Assembly: GCF_003945595.2 (NCBI RefSeq)
Contig: NW_024104376.1
Span: 2,418,001-2,482,000 of the forward strand
DNA: 64,000 bases
Origin: Pipra filicauda
Taxonomy: Eukaryota; Chordata; Aves; Passeriformes; Pipridae
Direction: 5' to 3'
Shown: piece by piece, positions 1-29,100 of the stretch
How positions within the stretch are numbered: the first letter of the stretch is position 1
How the letters are laid out: each line of letters begins with the position of its first letter
The notes under the pieces: generated by a model
Seen by the model: only the letters and a program-made list of their open reading frames with translations
What the model was told of the DNA's origin: nothing
The model's database searches: none
Translations under genes and position numbers: made by a program

Positions 1-18437
<18,437 letters not shown>

Positions 18438-19140
18438 CTGTAAAAACAAAGCCAGACACATTCAGAGTGCTTTGTGTTCGTGTTTTTGATAGTTTGTGTA
18501 TTTTTAAGAATACTCTCCTACCTTTCAATTTATGAAATCTAAATTATCACAGCTTTGTGAAATGAAAAAAAAATGCATTGACTTCACCTTCAGCATGTAC
18601 ACTGTGTTTGACACAGTGACCTGTGTGACCAGGCAAGGGAAGCGTGACCTTTTGTACCAGGAAAGTTGAAGAGCACTACTGAAGAATGAAACGGTCACAA
18701 ATCCCGAAGCAATCGTGACCACGACTGGGAGATGAGAGCAAGGAAAGCAAAAACACTTCACAACATGTGTTTTTAAGAGTCAATTTAAAAATACAAACAA
18801 AGTGACTGCAATGGACTTCAGCAACAACGAAAACTTTCATAGCAAATAGAAACGACACAGCTCTGTTCCTTTACTTATTGCTGAAGGACTCGCTTCCACA
18901 CTGTGGTTGCATTTCCTGGTCACAGTTTTGTTCCTTGACGTGTTTCCAGCAGGATGGGGCGCGCACCACTGCTAAAAATAAGCGCCTGTATTTCAGAAAC
19001 ATCCATGCGAAGTTATTGAGCTGGCTTGACTTTTCACCAAAAACCTTCCGAACCACTGCGACAAATTCAAGATTACAGTGAGCTGCCCCAAAAATGTTCT
19101 GGCCCAGAACGGGCGCCTGGAGCTTGCCCTGGCCCCCGGT

Positions 19141-19163
19141 GCCGCCGCCGCCGCCGCCGCCGC
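19141..19163. repeat. (GCC)7 trinucleotide run
   Basis: Seven GCC units, which read as GGC on the WASHC5 strand, inside the CpG island and probably in the first WASHC5 intron or UTR. This repeat class is often polymorphic. Confidence 0.95.
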
Positions 19164-19210
19164 AGGGCGCACGGCGAGGCCCAGATCCGCAGCGCCCGGA
19201 CGGGCTCTGA

Positions 19211-19275
19211 ACCCACCCCACCCCACCCCACCCCATCCCACCCCACCCCACCCCACCCCGCCCCACCCCATCCCG
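19211..19275. repeat. (CCCCA)n pentamer array, G4-prone on minus strand
   Basis: About twelve five-base units, mostly CCCCA with TCCCA and CCCCG variants. The minus strand is GGGGT repeated, with many runs of three or four G separated by one or two bases. That is the sequence requirement for G-quadruplexes. It sits a few tens of bases from the likely WASHC5 exon 1 donor. Confidence 0.95.
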
Positions 19276-19481
19276 CTCCGGCGCCGCCGAACTCACAGTT
19301 TGCCCACAGCCGCCCCCCGCTGACCGAGCCCGGCGCGCTCACCCTGCCCCGGCAGTGCGGGGGGACGGCGGCGGACAGGGAGAGAGGGGAGGAGAGATGG
19401 AGGGATGGAAGGAGGCGGCAGGCAGGGAGGGAGAGATGGAGGGAGGCGGCGGCGCTCCGTGCGACGCGGCCGAGCACTCCC

Positions 19482-19491
19482 GTCACATGAC
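19482..19491. promoter_or_regulatory. E-box of MiT/TFE (CLEAR/M-box) or USF type
   Basis: GTCACATGAC, whose reverse complement is GTCATGTGAC. This matches the extended E-box bound by MITF/TFEB/TFE3 and by USF. It lies between the two divergent first exons. Binding is inferred from the motif. Confidence 0.5.
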
Positions 19492-19499
19492 GGCGCCGG

Positions 19500-19608
19500 C
19501 TGATGAGGCGATTCCGCCTGCCCCGGTGCCCGGCGGGCCCGCCGCCGCTGCCACTGTCAGGGGCCGCCCGGGACAGCAGCACCTTCGGGCCGCCACGGCT
19601 GGGACCAG
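19500..19608 (+). other. NSMCE2: NSMCE2 probable non-coding exon 1
   Basis: A consensus donor, ACCAG/GTGAGC, ends an exon at 19,608 on the plus strand inside the CpG island. The first coding exon at 23,047 has only 15 bases of leader before its ATG, so a separate 5'UTR exon is expected. The start near 19,500 is a guess; no transcript evidence is available. Confidence 0.55.
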
Positions 19609-22600
19609 GTGAGCAGCGGCTGCTGGCGAGGGCGGCTGCCCCCGCCGGCCCCTTCCCATCCCCTGTGCGTGACTGCCCATGGACGGGGTAGGGCAGGGAC
19701 AGGGCTGGGACAGCGGAGCTTCCAGCCCGGCGGGCGCTGTTCCCACCCCTGTGGCAGGGAAGCATCGTCTCCCCGTGGCAGCGGGTCACCGAGTGTGCCC
19801 GGGGGTGGACACCGACCCTGGTGCTCGGTGGGCACTTGTCACCGGTAGAGCTGGTGTTACAGAAGTAACTTTTTTTTTTTTTTTAATCTCTTGGGGAGTT
19901 GAAGCGTAGAGAGTTTAGGACATTAGCTCAAATATTTAAGGGACAAAATAGACACTGTAAGTTTTTTTGCTTTATCTTGTCTGGACCATTTGATCACTTG
20001 TTGAAAGAAGAAAAAATGGCCTTGGTAGTCTCACTTGGGCTCCTTTTCAGCGCTGAGTTTGCTGATTGTATTTTTCAGAAATGCAGGGTCTGGGGCTTGC
20101 AAATTATGAGTGCTTCATTGATGCACCCTTTGAAGACCTTCATGGCAAAAAAAGAGTGCCTTAAAAACACTGCTGTGGAACCCAGTGAAGTGAGGAACGT
20201 GGCCTTTCCTCGGGAGGCAGATTGGACAGCTGCAAGCTGAAGCTGAAGAGTTCACTTAGAAAATCCAGGAGTGAAATCTTTGATGTAGGAGAGTGGAGGA
20301 ACAGCTGACTGGCTCAAAACAACCAAGTTGGAAAGTGGTGGGGGAACAGAGCTGGCCTGCTGTAAGCCCCAAAATGGCAAACTGGGGCAGGTGAAACGAT
20401 GGTGACACTGTGCCAAATGTGGTCCATTGCCCTGGCTTTAGAAGCTGCTGAGACCATGCCGGATCCTTGGGTGGTGACTATCTAACTTTCTCTCTCTCTT
20501 TTCTTTCTCTCACTTTCTTCTCCTACCTTCTTCTCAAAATACATTGTAAGCCAGACCACAAAATTCCAGTAAGTGCTTTGTTTTGTCTGGATAAGCTAAA
20601 ATTTGCTGATTTAAAGTTTGCAAAGTGCCTTACTTTGTCTGGATGTTGCCAAGTACCTTATTCTACTCAAATACTCTAAAGTTTACAAGTAAAAGTTGTT
20701 ATTGAACCCTCTGAGAATTTGATTGCTTCTCCTGCACACCACCCAGGGCAAATCCAACTACCTTCCCCTAAACTTGTTGAGTGGGCAGGGGCATTACAGG
20801 ATCCTAAGCAGTTTCTAAGAAAAATAATCTTTTATTAAAAAAGCAAAAAAAGGAAAATCCATCCAAAAGAGACTACTTTCCAAAGACAAAATAGATGAAA
20901 GTACCAATGTACTAGCATGATTTAATATTGTGACCAGTAACTTCTGCTCCTGTGTAGTTTACTCAGTGCTTCCACAAATGTCAAAAGAATGAAGGAGCCT
21001 TTTTAACTTCACTGTTGTTTTTTTTTTTTTTTCAGATTCCTGCTTTCACAGTGTGTATCTGTGAAAAATCCAAAAGAACAGCAGGCTTTCTCAGTGAGAT
21101 TTACTAAGTTCAGGAAGGGAATTGTTGGCTGTTGACTTTGATACACTAATTGGACCCAGCAAGATAAAGCTGCTAACATGATTTTTTGTGACTATTTAAT
21201 AGTGTATGTTTGATTACAGAGATTCTATACAGTTTTGCTAAGATGGCAAACTGGTACTTAAACATTGGTTATTAAATCTTTAAGAGCATCCTTTTTCTGT
21301 ACTTTCAAGGAGTTCCATAAGGAACTTTTTTCTTGTCTTCTGTTGTCAGTTTGACAGATACGAAGATCTCTAATAATAGCTATCACTGTCTTTTGGCAGG
21401 GAGAGTATGAGCTGACATAACTAGAGCTATTGTTGAAGCCTGCTCCCTCCTCTGTGGCAAGATGCACCTTTAGAAGGGAATAGAGAGGAAGGTAATTTAT
21501 ATGTAATGAAGCAGTTCAAGTTGTGATGAAGTTGGGCTGTTGTTAAAATGTTGCTGGAAGCACATGACCTAAAGATGGTGTACTAAAAGATAGTATTGAC
21601 TGGCTAAGCACATTTTATAAATGGAAAAAAAGGACAAGAAATAAACATTAGGAGAGAAGAGAGCATGACAGCAGGTATTTAGTCTCATAGTCTGTATGGT
21701 ATTGGTGAGGAATGTGGCAATGTTGTTCGGGTTAGGGTGAGTACAACATGTAATTCTGGAGCCTCAGGGAAAGCAGTAGAGGGAGATACAGCTTAAGGTA
21801 TGCAAATCTTGGGCAAAGCATTGTACTTTCTATTTAGATGTTTTCCAGATTGCTGTTGGATTATAGCCTGTCAAAGGCTGCTGTTGATGGAACAACTTAT
21901 CCCCTTGTTACTTTGTGTACTGTTCAGATAAAACTTCTGGTATACCCCAAATTTGATTGTGGATTCTGCTCTCTATTTCACCCAACAGCATCTCAATATA
22001 GTTGTTGAACATATTAGTTATTCTTTATATGGACTAATGCACTATTTCTGTCTATCTAAGACTTTTTGTTTGTTGTGTTTTTCTTTTTTTTCTGGTGTAT
22101 CTAAAGCTGAATCAGAATTTTTCTAATCTACAACGTGAAGTATAAAATACTACACACCAAGTTCATGTTTCTCACAGTAGCTACATGTCTGAGTGAGTTA
22201 TGGCAAAGCATGAAGAAGGAAGAGCAGAAGTTGGGATTTCTGAGAAGAAACCAACAGATGTGAGCAGTGTGGATAGGCACAGCATAAGCAAAACCACTTG
22301 AAGGTTGTATTAATGACAGAGGAGGAGCAGTTAATCCCCACAAGGCTGTAGGTTGTGGATGTGTACTGGAAAACCAGAGGGTGGTAAGGAAGATAAACAT
22401 GGTACCTGCGTGACTTTATTTTTTGGTAATGGAATATGAATACTAAAAGTTTGTAGCATCCTTGGGGGAAGTAGGCAGCATTTGTAACGTGGGCTTTTAT
22501 TTAAAAATATTGCTAGATGTTTTACTGTTAAGTACATTCTTAATAAAGTGGTCTTTTGTCAGATTATTTTTTCCAAGGGCCAACTGCTGGTGAGGCCGAA

Positions 22601-23046
22601 TTGAATGCAAGAAATCATATTTCTTTCTAGTCATATTTCTATCTAGTTGATAATATACCTAGAAAACACAGACACATTTTTGGGCAAGTTGGCTTCTTTG
22701 GATCTTCTTTTGGACCTGAAATAGAACAGTAATTTTCAAGCAGACATAATCACTGAGTTTGAACTTCATTGTGGTTTAGCAGTAGGAATGAGCAATAGGT
22801 GAAAACTGCCAATTGCTTTGTGGTGTGTAGTTTTGCTTAATATTGAATAGGAGGTGAATTGAAAACCTGTGGTGAATTGCAGTTTCACTGAAATTACTGA
22901 CATCTTGGGAGCTAAGTTTTCATTCCTGCTCCCTGATGTTTCAGTGCTTCTGTTGACACTGCTTTATGGTTAGCTATACTTATGTTTTTCTCCCAAATTC
23001 TTTTCATTTTAAACTGTGTTTAAAATGTTGTCCCTGTTATTTCTAG
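19609..23046 (+). other. NSMCE2: NSMCE2 first intron
   Basis: A 3.4 kb intron. It contains a T15 run at 19,870-19,884, an LTR at 20,361-20,798 and a long T run ending in CAG near 21,034. The remainder shows no recognisable gene or repeat. Confidence 0.7.
20361..20798 (+). mobile_element. Solo LTR of an endogenous retrovirus
   Basis: A 438-base block that begins TGTAAGCCCC and ends GGGGCATTACA, with perfect TGTAA/TTACA inverted ends as expected of an LTR. Inside is a CT-rich stretch (about 20,488-20,530) and near-repeats around TTTGTCTGGAT (20,583 and 20,635), a layout I associate with avian ERV LTRs. A G-rich, PPT-like stretch (GGTGGGGGAA) lies about 16 bases before it. No clear target duplication is visible, so the edges or the flank may have decayed. 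No coding region is attached. Confidence 0.6.
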
Positions 23047-23194
23047 AGTAACAATTTCAAGATGTCAGGTGGTGCAAAAATCCCGTTCAACATAATTGAT
23101 ACTGCTCTTTCTTCGTTGAAGAACTCCCAGTCCTTCATCAACTCTGGAATGGATATTGCTACTAAGACTGCCTTAGACCTTGTGGAAAGTTTCA
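23047..23194 (+). CDS. NSMCE2: NSMCE2 first coding exon (residues 1-44)
   Basis: Acceptor TTATTTCTAG; ATG at 23,062 with A at -3; donor GTAAGT after TTCA. The protein starts MSGGAKIPFNIIDTALSSLK and goes on NSQSFINSGMDIATKTALDL VESF in two blocks. The human N-terminus carries a Ser/Gly-rich stretch (MPGRSSSNSGSTGF) before the same helix; here it is about eight residues shorter and different. Bases 23,047-23,061 are 5'UTR. Confidence 0.93.
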
Positions 23195-26100
23195 GTAAGT
23201 ATATTCTTTCTTGTATTATATCTTGAATCTGACAGATGAGTTGTAGACCTACGTATTTTGACTTAGTTACTGTCAATATCTATCTTCATTATAGGAGCTG
23301 TAGCTCCTCTGGCTAGGCCAGGCTGTTTTCATTCCAATCATTTCACTGTCTCAAATGATAAATTCAGTGAAAATGTAAATACCAGGAAAACATTGTCCCT
23401 GCTTTTGTAACACTGAAGACTAATTGTGTTCCAGTTGGTTTTACCCTACAGTTTTCTAGAAACTTTAATGTTGTTGAATGAGATGGAGAGGGCCTCTTAA
23501 GTGGGTGAATAAAATGACTTTTCATTCTCATGCTGCTTCTTTGCGTTGTGTTTTATTTGATGTTTAGGGCAAGATATATTAAAATAATGGTAGAGATTTT
23601 GAGAACAAAGCTTGAGACACCTGTTAGGGGATGCAGTTTTATTAAATACTGTCCCTGCTGAAAATCAGACCCCTTTAGAGTGCTTCAATTTGGACATTTT
23701 GCAGGGGGTGCATTAAATCTGGAATCACTACTAACAGTTTTGTCATTGCTATTTCACAGTAAAAGGGGCACTGCAAAGCTACTTTTCAAAGACAAACTCT
23801 AGGTGACCCATTTCTCTATCTTAGATCTGTGATAATGTTTTCACTAGGAAAAAAACCTTTAAAGCTCCAAAACCCTGGTATTTTTAGTTAAGAGTGGAGA
23901 ACAGAGAACAAGAATCCTCCAAAATGAAAGTTTTGCTGTTCATTATAAATCTTTCACTCATCTAAGCCAAGGATTATGTGCAGTCAAGATGAATGTTTTT
24001 CTCTTTGTCTAGTGTGATAGTTCTCTCTCCTTTGACCTTTTTATTCATACTCTTGTCAGAAACGTCATTTCTAGTGGGTAGAGGAAATAGAAAGCTTGTG
24101 TGAACAGTCAGCTGGGGATTCCCTTTGAAGTAAAACTCGTGTAACCAGTTGTGTTTCCTCTCTGCTTTAGCAGTCACCCTCTCTCCTACTTTGCCATAAG
24201 CAGTGCACGGAAAAACACTGAATGTATTCAATTCTTTCCTCCCCGGTACCACAGAAATTATTTATACAAAAGTTAAAAGATTTGAGTGGTTTCACGTTTC
24301 AGTAGAAGCCCCTGTTGCGTTCCTATTGAGAGTCAGCTCCACTGTGCAGGTCTGCCTCTGTAAGTCCGTGCTTTGTACTCCTAGAAAATACCTCTTCCTC
24401 GCATACCTCCTTCTGAAACATTAATCTTTAATTACAACCTTGACAAAACTTTGTCCATTTGATGTAGTAACCAAAAGGGCCATAATTAGCATTCTATTTT
24501 GAAAGGAGAAGATTACTCCCGAGGAAATACCTGTGGTCATTGTTACAGTTACTTTTGTAAGGTTTGGTTTTCATTCCCCTGACTACTCCACTTGGACTTC
24601 AAGTTCTTGTGCTCTTTACAGAGTGCCATCAGGAAAGATACTGGGTTTCTGTGGCATGATATGCTTTGGTGTTTTAGAATTAGCATCATCTGATCTACTG
24701 GACTTTACTGTTCAGCTCTTACCTCCAGCTCATATGTGGTGATTTTTGTTTCTAGAGTTGTTACTCATCCATCCTCCTTTGCCTTATGTACTGAGGCAAA
24801 ATACTAATTTAATTTTTAGAAAGAATTAGATAATATATTTCTGTTTTTTTGTTACTGTCCTATTGGCAATTTACTTTAATTCCTTTTGCAAAATTTAACT
24901 GTCCAGCTTCTGACAGGTTTTATTTCCAGGCTTTGTAGAAGCAACGAATTCTGTAGTAACTGTTTATTTTAGCTTACAGGCACTTTTTCTGTGGATATAT
25001 TTTGTTCCTTTGGTCTGTCATACTGGATAATGCTGTTTTTTGGGAACAGTAATGAAATTTTTCATAGCAAGTACATGAGAAAAATTACATTTACATCTAA
25101 AGATAAATAACTAAAAAGCAGGCAAAGTTAGTGCAGTGAGTATCTCTGTTTCCTCTCTTTATTGCTATTCTCTACAAGCCAAATCCTGAAAACATTTACT
25201 ATTAAAACATTTACTATTAAATGTATTTATTAAAGGTTTATTTTGTTCTAGTCCTGTATAGATTTATGAAAAGAAATTGCTTGTATTAAATATTCAGGTC
25301 AGACATTGCTCATTTATGAACTTGTACAATCTCTAGAAAAATAAGGCAATTTCTGTTGACTGCTACTAATTTAGGTGCAGAATAATTTTAATGCATCTGA
25401 TCCTGAAAACCTTTTATTTTTTAAGTGATTTTGTTGATGTCCGTGAAGTTAAATTGTCGATTAAGACCTCCCTGTCCATTGATACCCTGATGACTTTTAG
25501 CATTGAGCATCGATGGTGTGTTGTGAGCGTGCACTGGCAGAGACAAAATTTTAAAAGATTCTGTAGGGATTAAGGTTCTCTTTCTAGAGGTGAAAATTAA
25601 TTTCACCAAACCGAGTATCAAAGGGAAACAGCCAATTTAAAAACTCATTTTATTTAATGAGTTAAAAAGAAATATAAGTCTTTTGCCCTTCTGCTGATTA
25701 TCTTTAGCTACTGACACTGTCTAAAGGTTGTATTCTTCTCTTTAAAGAACACCATTGTGGTATAGAAACATTTTAAAATGTTACTATATAAAAAACCCAT
25801 GTAAACAGAAAAGCCGACTGTGCACAGTTGGTTTCAATATCTCCCACCTGTGCTCAAAACACTCTTGGATGTACTGTGGCCCAACCTAACAAAATACTGA
25901 AGGAAAGGATACACTGATATTCTTGAGTGGTCCACCAGCATTTGGAGGGTCTGTATATTGTAAAGCTTAAGCACATGCTTATATCCTTCTCTGGACTAGA
26001 GTCCTAATGGGTTTGAGAATTTGAAGGTGACACTGTTCAAAATCATTTATAATGCAAGTAAAAGCATTTTAGTTCTATTATAATTTGCATCTTCCTAAAT

Positions 26101-29100
26101 TTAGCCTCAGTCTAGTTTTGAGCTTTAGTAGTGTGATTGAAAAAAGAATTCATTAAGTCTCTTGTCACAAATACTTGTTCAGCAATGTGTCTCAACTGTA
26201 ATGCTCTGAGACCTTTAAGCCCCGCCTTGACACCTCTGCACACCGAGGAGCAGCTGTTTGCATTGCTAATTTAACTTCTTTTGGTTGCTGAATTATCTTT
26301 ACTTAGACTCCTCAAAGTAGTTCCACAGAGTTAGAAAGCACTGCTGGACATCCATGTCAAATACTGGAATGAAAAGTCTTTTCCTCTGTTTTTGGAATTA
26401 GTGAAACCTGCTATGTGTGTTGACTGATGGACTGATAATGGTAAGAATGTGCTGGCCAAGGGTAGGTCTAGTGTATCCATGACAGACATCTATTCCCAGC
26501 TTTACTTAAAGTTTTTGGCTGTGAATTTGGTCAGCTTGCTGAGGATGGCAGTTTTATCTGACTTTTTGTGAGAAAGCAGCAGAACTTTCTCAAGAATATG
26601 GGACTGTAAAGTACAGAGAGCTGTGGATGTCGTAATGAAGAAGGCTAACTCATGTCATCCCCAGGCTTCCAGTCCAGCACCTGTCCTTTGAGGGTGTGTT
26701 ACTTTTGTCTTGGTTGGAGCCCAAATTATGTGGGACTAGGAGGATTGCCCGGTACAAATGGGAAATAATTGGAAGGTCTTGAGAGTATGCTAAATACAGA
26801 CAAGATGATAAAAATTTCTTAGCATAAAGCTTCTGAAAAGCATTTTAAAGCGTGGACAGATAATGGGTTTTCTGCTAGAAGGCAAGATGCTTCCTTGATG
26901 TCTGGGACTATTCCAACCACACATCACATTCTCACTGCCAAGTATGGAGGCCCTAAAGTGTAGAACAGCTGTGTGGGAAGCAGTTACTGCAACTGACCTC
27001 TAATCTTATTTGGGGAAAAAAAATTAGCTACTTTTCTTTTTCTTCAAAAACTTGCCCTTAAATGTCATGGTCATCTGCTCCCCATGGCTGTTTGCCATCT
27101 GTATTACATGGCAGTGATCTTCCTGTAGCACTGTCAGGGTCCATATGAGAATTCCTCTTTGTTTCCATGCTTTAAAGGATTTTTCTGCTCACCCTTATGT
27201 ACAGAACAGACTCGTGCATCTTACTAATGTTAGTGATAGGATTCTTTGGCATGTACCCCAGATTAAGTTAGAGTTGCATCTCTGACTTTTCCTATCTGCT
27301 TATTGCATAATGTGCTCCCTCTGCCAGCAGAGTTTACCTCAATTCCAGCTGCTTATCCCATTTGTCTGTTCCCCTTGTCCCAGAGCTGTCTCTGTGCTTT
27401 TCTTCATGTGTGCTGCACTGCATCTCACATGTGCAATGTCCTACTTTTTCTGACTTTCTTATCTCCAGATTGGTTGGGATCCACTTGTGTCATCATGCCT
27501 GTTCAATACGAGCTAAACAGTAGTTGGTAATCACAGAATCAGAGTACATACTAAGTTGTAAGGGACCTACAAGGATCACTGAGTCCAACTCCTGGCCCTG
27601 CACAGGACCATCCCCAAGAGTCACACCATGTGCCTGAGAGTATCCTCCAAACACTTCTTGAACTCTGTCAGGCTTGGAGCTGTGACCACTTCCCTGGGAG
27701 CCTGTTCCAGTGCCCAACCACCATCTGAGTGAAGAACCTTTTTCTAATATCCAACCTGAACCTCCCCTGACACAACTTCAGGCCATTCCCTCGAGTCCTG
27801 TCACTGGTCACCAGAGAGAAGAGATCAGTGTCTACCCCTCCTCTTCCCCTCATGAGGAAGTTGTAACTGCAATGAGGTCTCCCCTCAGTCTCCTCCAGGC
27901 TGAACAGACCAAGTGATCTCAGCTGCTCCTCATACGGCTTCCCCTCAAGGCTTCCCCTTCGCCATCTTTGCTGCCCTGCTTTGGACACTTTCTAAGGGCT
28001 TAATATCTTTCTTATATTGTGGTGTCCAAAACTGCCACAATATTCAAGGTAAGAGAGGGACAATCCCCTCCCTTGACCGGCTGGTGATGCTTTGCCTGAT
28101 GCTCCCCTGGACACGGTTGGCCCTCCTGGCTGCCAGGGCACTGCTGACTCATATTCAATTTGCCATTGACCAGGACCCCCAGGTCCCTTTCTATGGCACT
28201 GTGTGTACCACTGTCTCATTCCACAGTCTGTACGAACATCAAGGGTTGCCCCATCCCAGGTACAGAATCCAGTACTTTCTTTTATTGAACTTCATATGGT
28301 TGGTGATTGTCTAGTCTTTTCGTGTGGATTTAACTCTATGAGATTACCCACATCACTTTGATTTATCTCACTGCTCTTTTAGAATGGTTTTAATAGGAAT
28401 GACTCTAAACCTTTCCGACCCTTGTTGACATAGGAAGGAGCCTAGACCATAGAGACATGGTGATTAGCCTAGTTTTATTAAATTATTGGCAGCCTTTTAA
28501 TAGACACTTGGTTCATGAGTTTCTATGGAATATCCGCTATTCTTTGCAGTGACTTTCTAAACCCATTGCAGCAATGCATAACATACATGAACATTCTAAG
28601 TTTGTTCATCTCTCAGAGCAGAGGACCTTTCCATGGAAGTTTCTCTGTCACTGACCTAAAATGTCTCCTATTTGGAATGGTGCAAACTCCAGTGTAGAGA
28701 TGGACTCTGTAGCTCTGTTTGAATATAAAATGTTTTTGTTAATTTGTTTTTTTTGTTCTTCCCCCTCCTCCCCCCAGTTTATTTTTCATTGAAAATTCAA
28801 ATGCAGGATTCCTGCAGTACCATACCATAACACGACTCTTAACATTGGCAAAGTTCTTGTGCATGAAATGACTACGATGGGATTGTTTTGGGATCCAGAA
28901 ATTAACCTCCTGACACCTGTGCTTCTAAAATTCTCGTGCTCTGTTAACTTTCATGGTGTTAGAGATCATTGTGCTTCATAAAAATAATCAAAACATAAGA
29001 TACTTGCCCCAAGAATGGGCTATAGCATATAGGCTGGAATGACACTTTACAACCTCCTTGAGAAGTGGTGTGAGCATGAAGGTTCTCTGACTCAGGAAAT

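Larger units (their letters stand above)
18438..19343 (-). other. WASHC5: WASHC5 first intron (5'UTR intron), probable extent
   Basis: This runs between the acceptor at 18,438 and a donor in the CpG island. Two donors are possible on the minus strand: CAGG/GTGAGC with the exon ending at 19,343, or AACT/GTGAGT with the exon ending near 19,297. I favour the first. The GC-rich half contains the CCG run and the CCCCA array. Which donor is used cannot be settled without transcripts. Confidence 0.5.
19080..19650. promoter_or_regulatory. CpG island, bidirectional WASHC5/NSMCE2 promoter
   Basis: GC and CpG content rise sharply here within an AT-rich region. WASHC5 leaves leftward and NSMCE2 rightward, with their probable first-exon donors (19,343 on minus, 19,608 on plus) only 265 bases apart. 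Both start sites should therefore lie roughly within 19,350-19,560. I see no TATA box. A GC box (CCCCGCCCC, 19,256-19,264) and an E-box (GTCACATGAC, 19,482-19,491) are present. Long open frames here on both strands are GC-rich artefacts. Confidence 0.9.

Noticed and set aside
19211..19275. CRISPR-like or telomere-like array
   Set aside because: The five-base period has no spacers, and the unit is not TTAGGG; it is a simple pentamer satellite.
19073..19789. Long GC-rich open frames on both strands (up to 238 codons)
   Set aside because: They run through the CpG island, the GCC run and the CCCCA array. Stops are rare in GC-rich DNA, and the residues are Pro/Gly/Arg low complexity.
21010..21060. 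Strong T-run plus CAG, as for an NSMCE2 5'UTR exon
   Set aside because: A good acceptor alone. No convincing donor follows nearby, and T-runs are common here; it needs transcript support.
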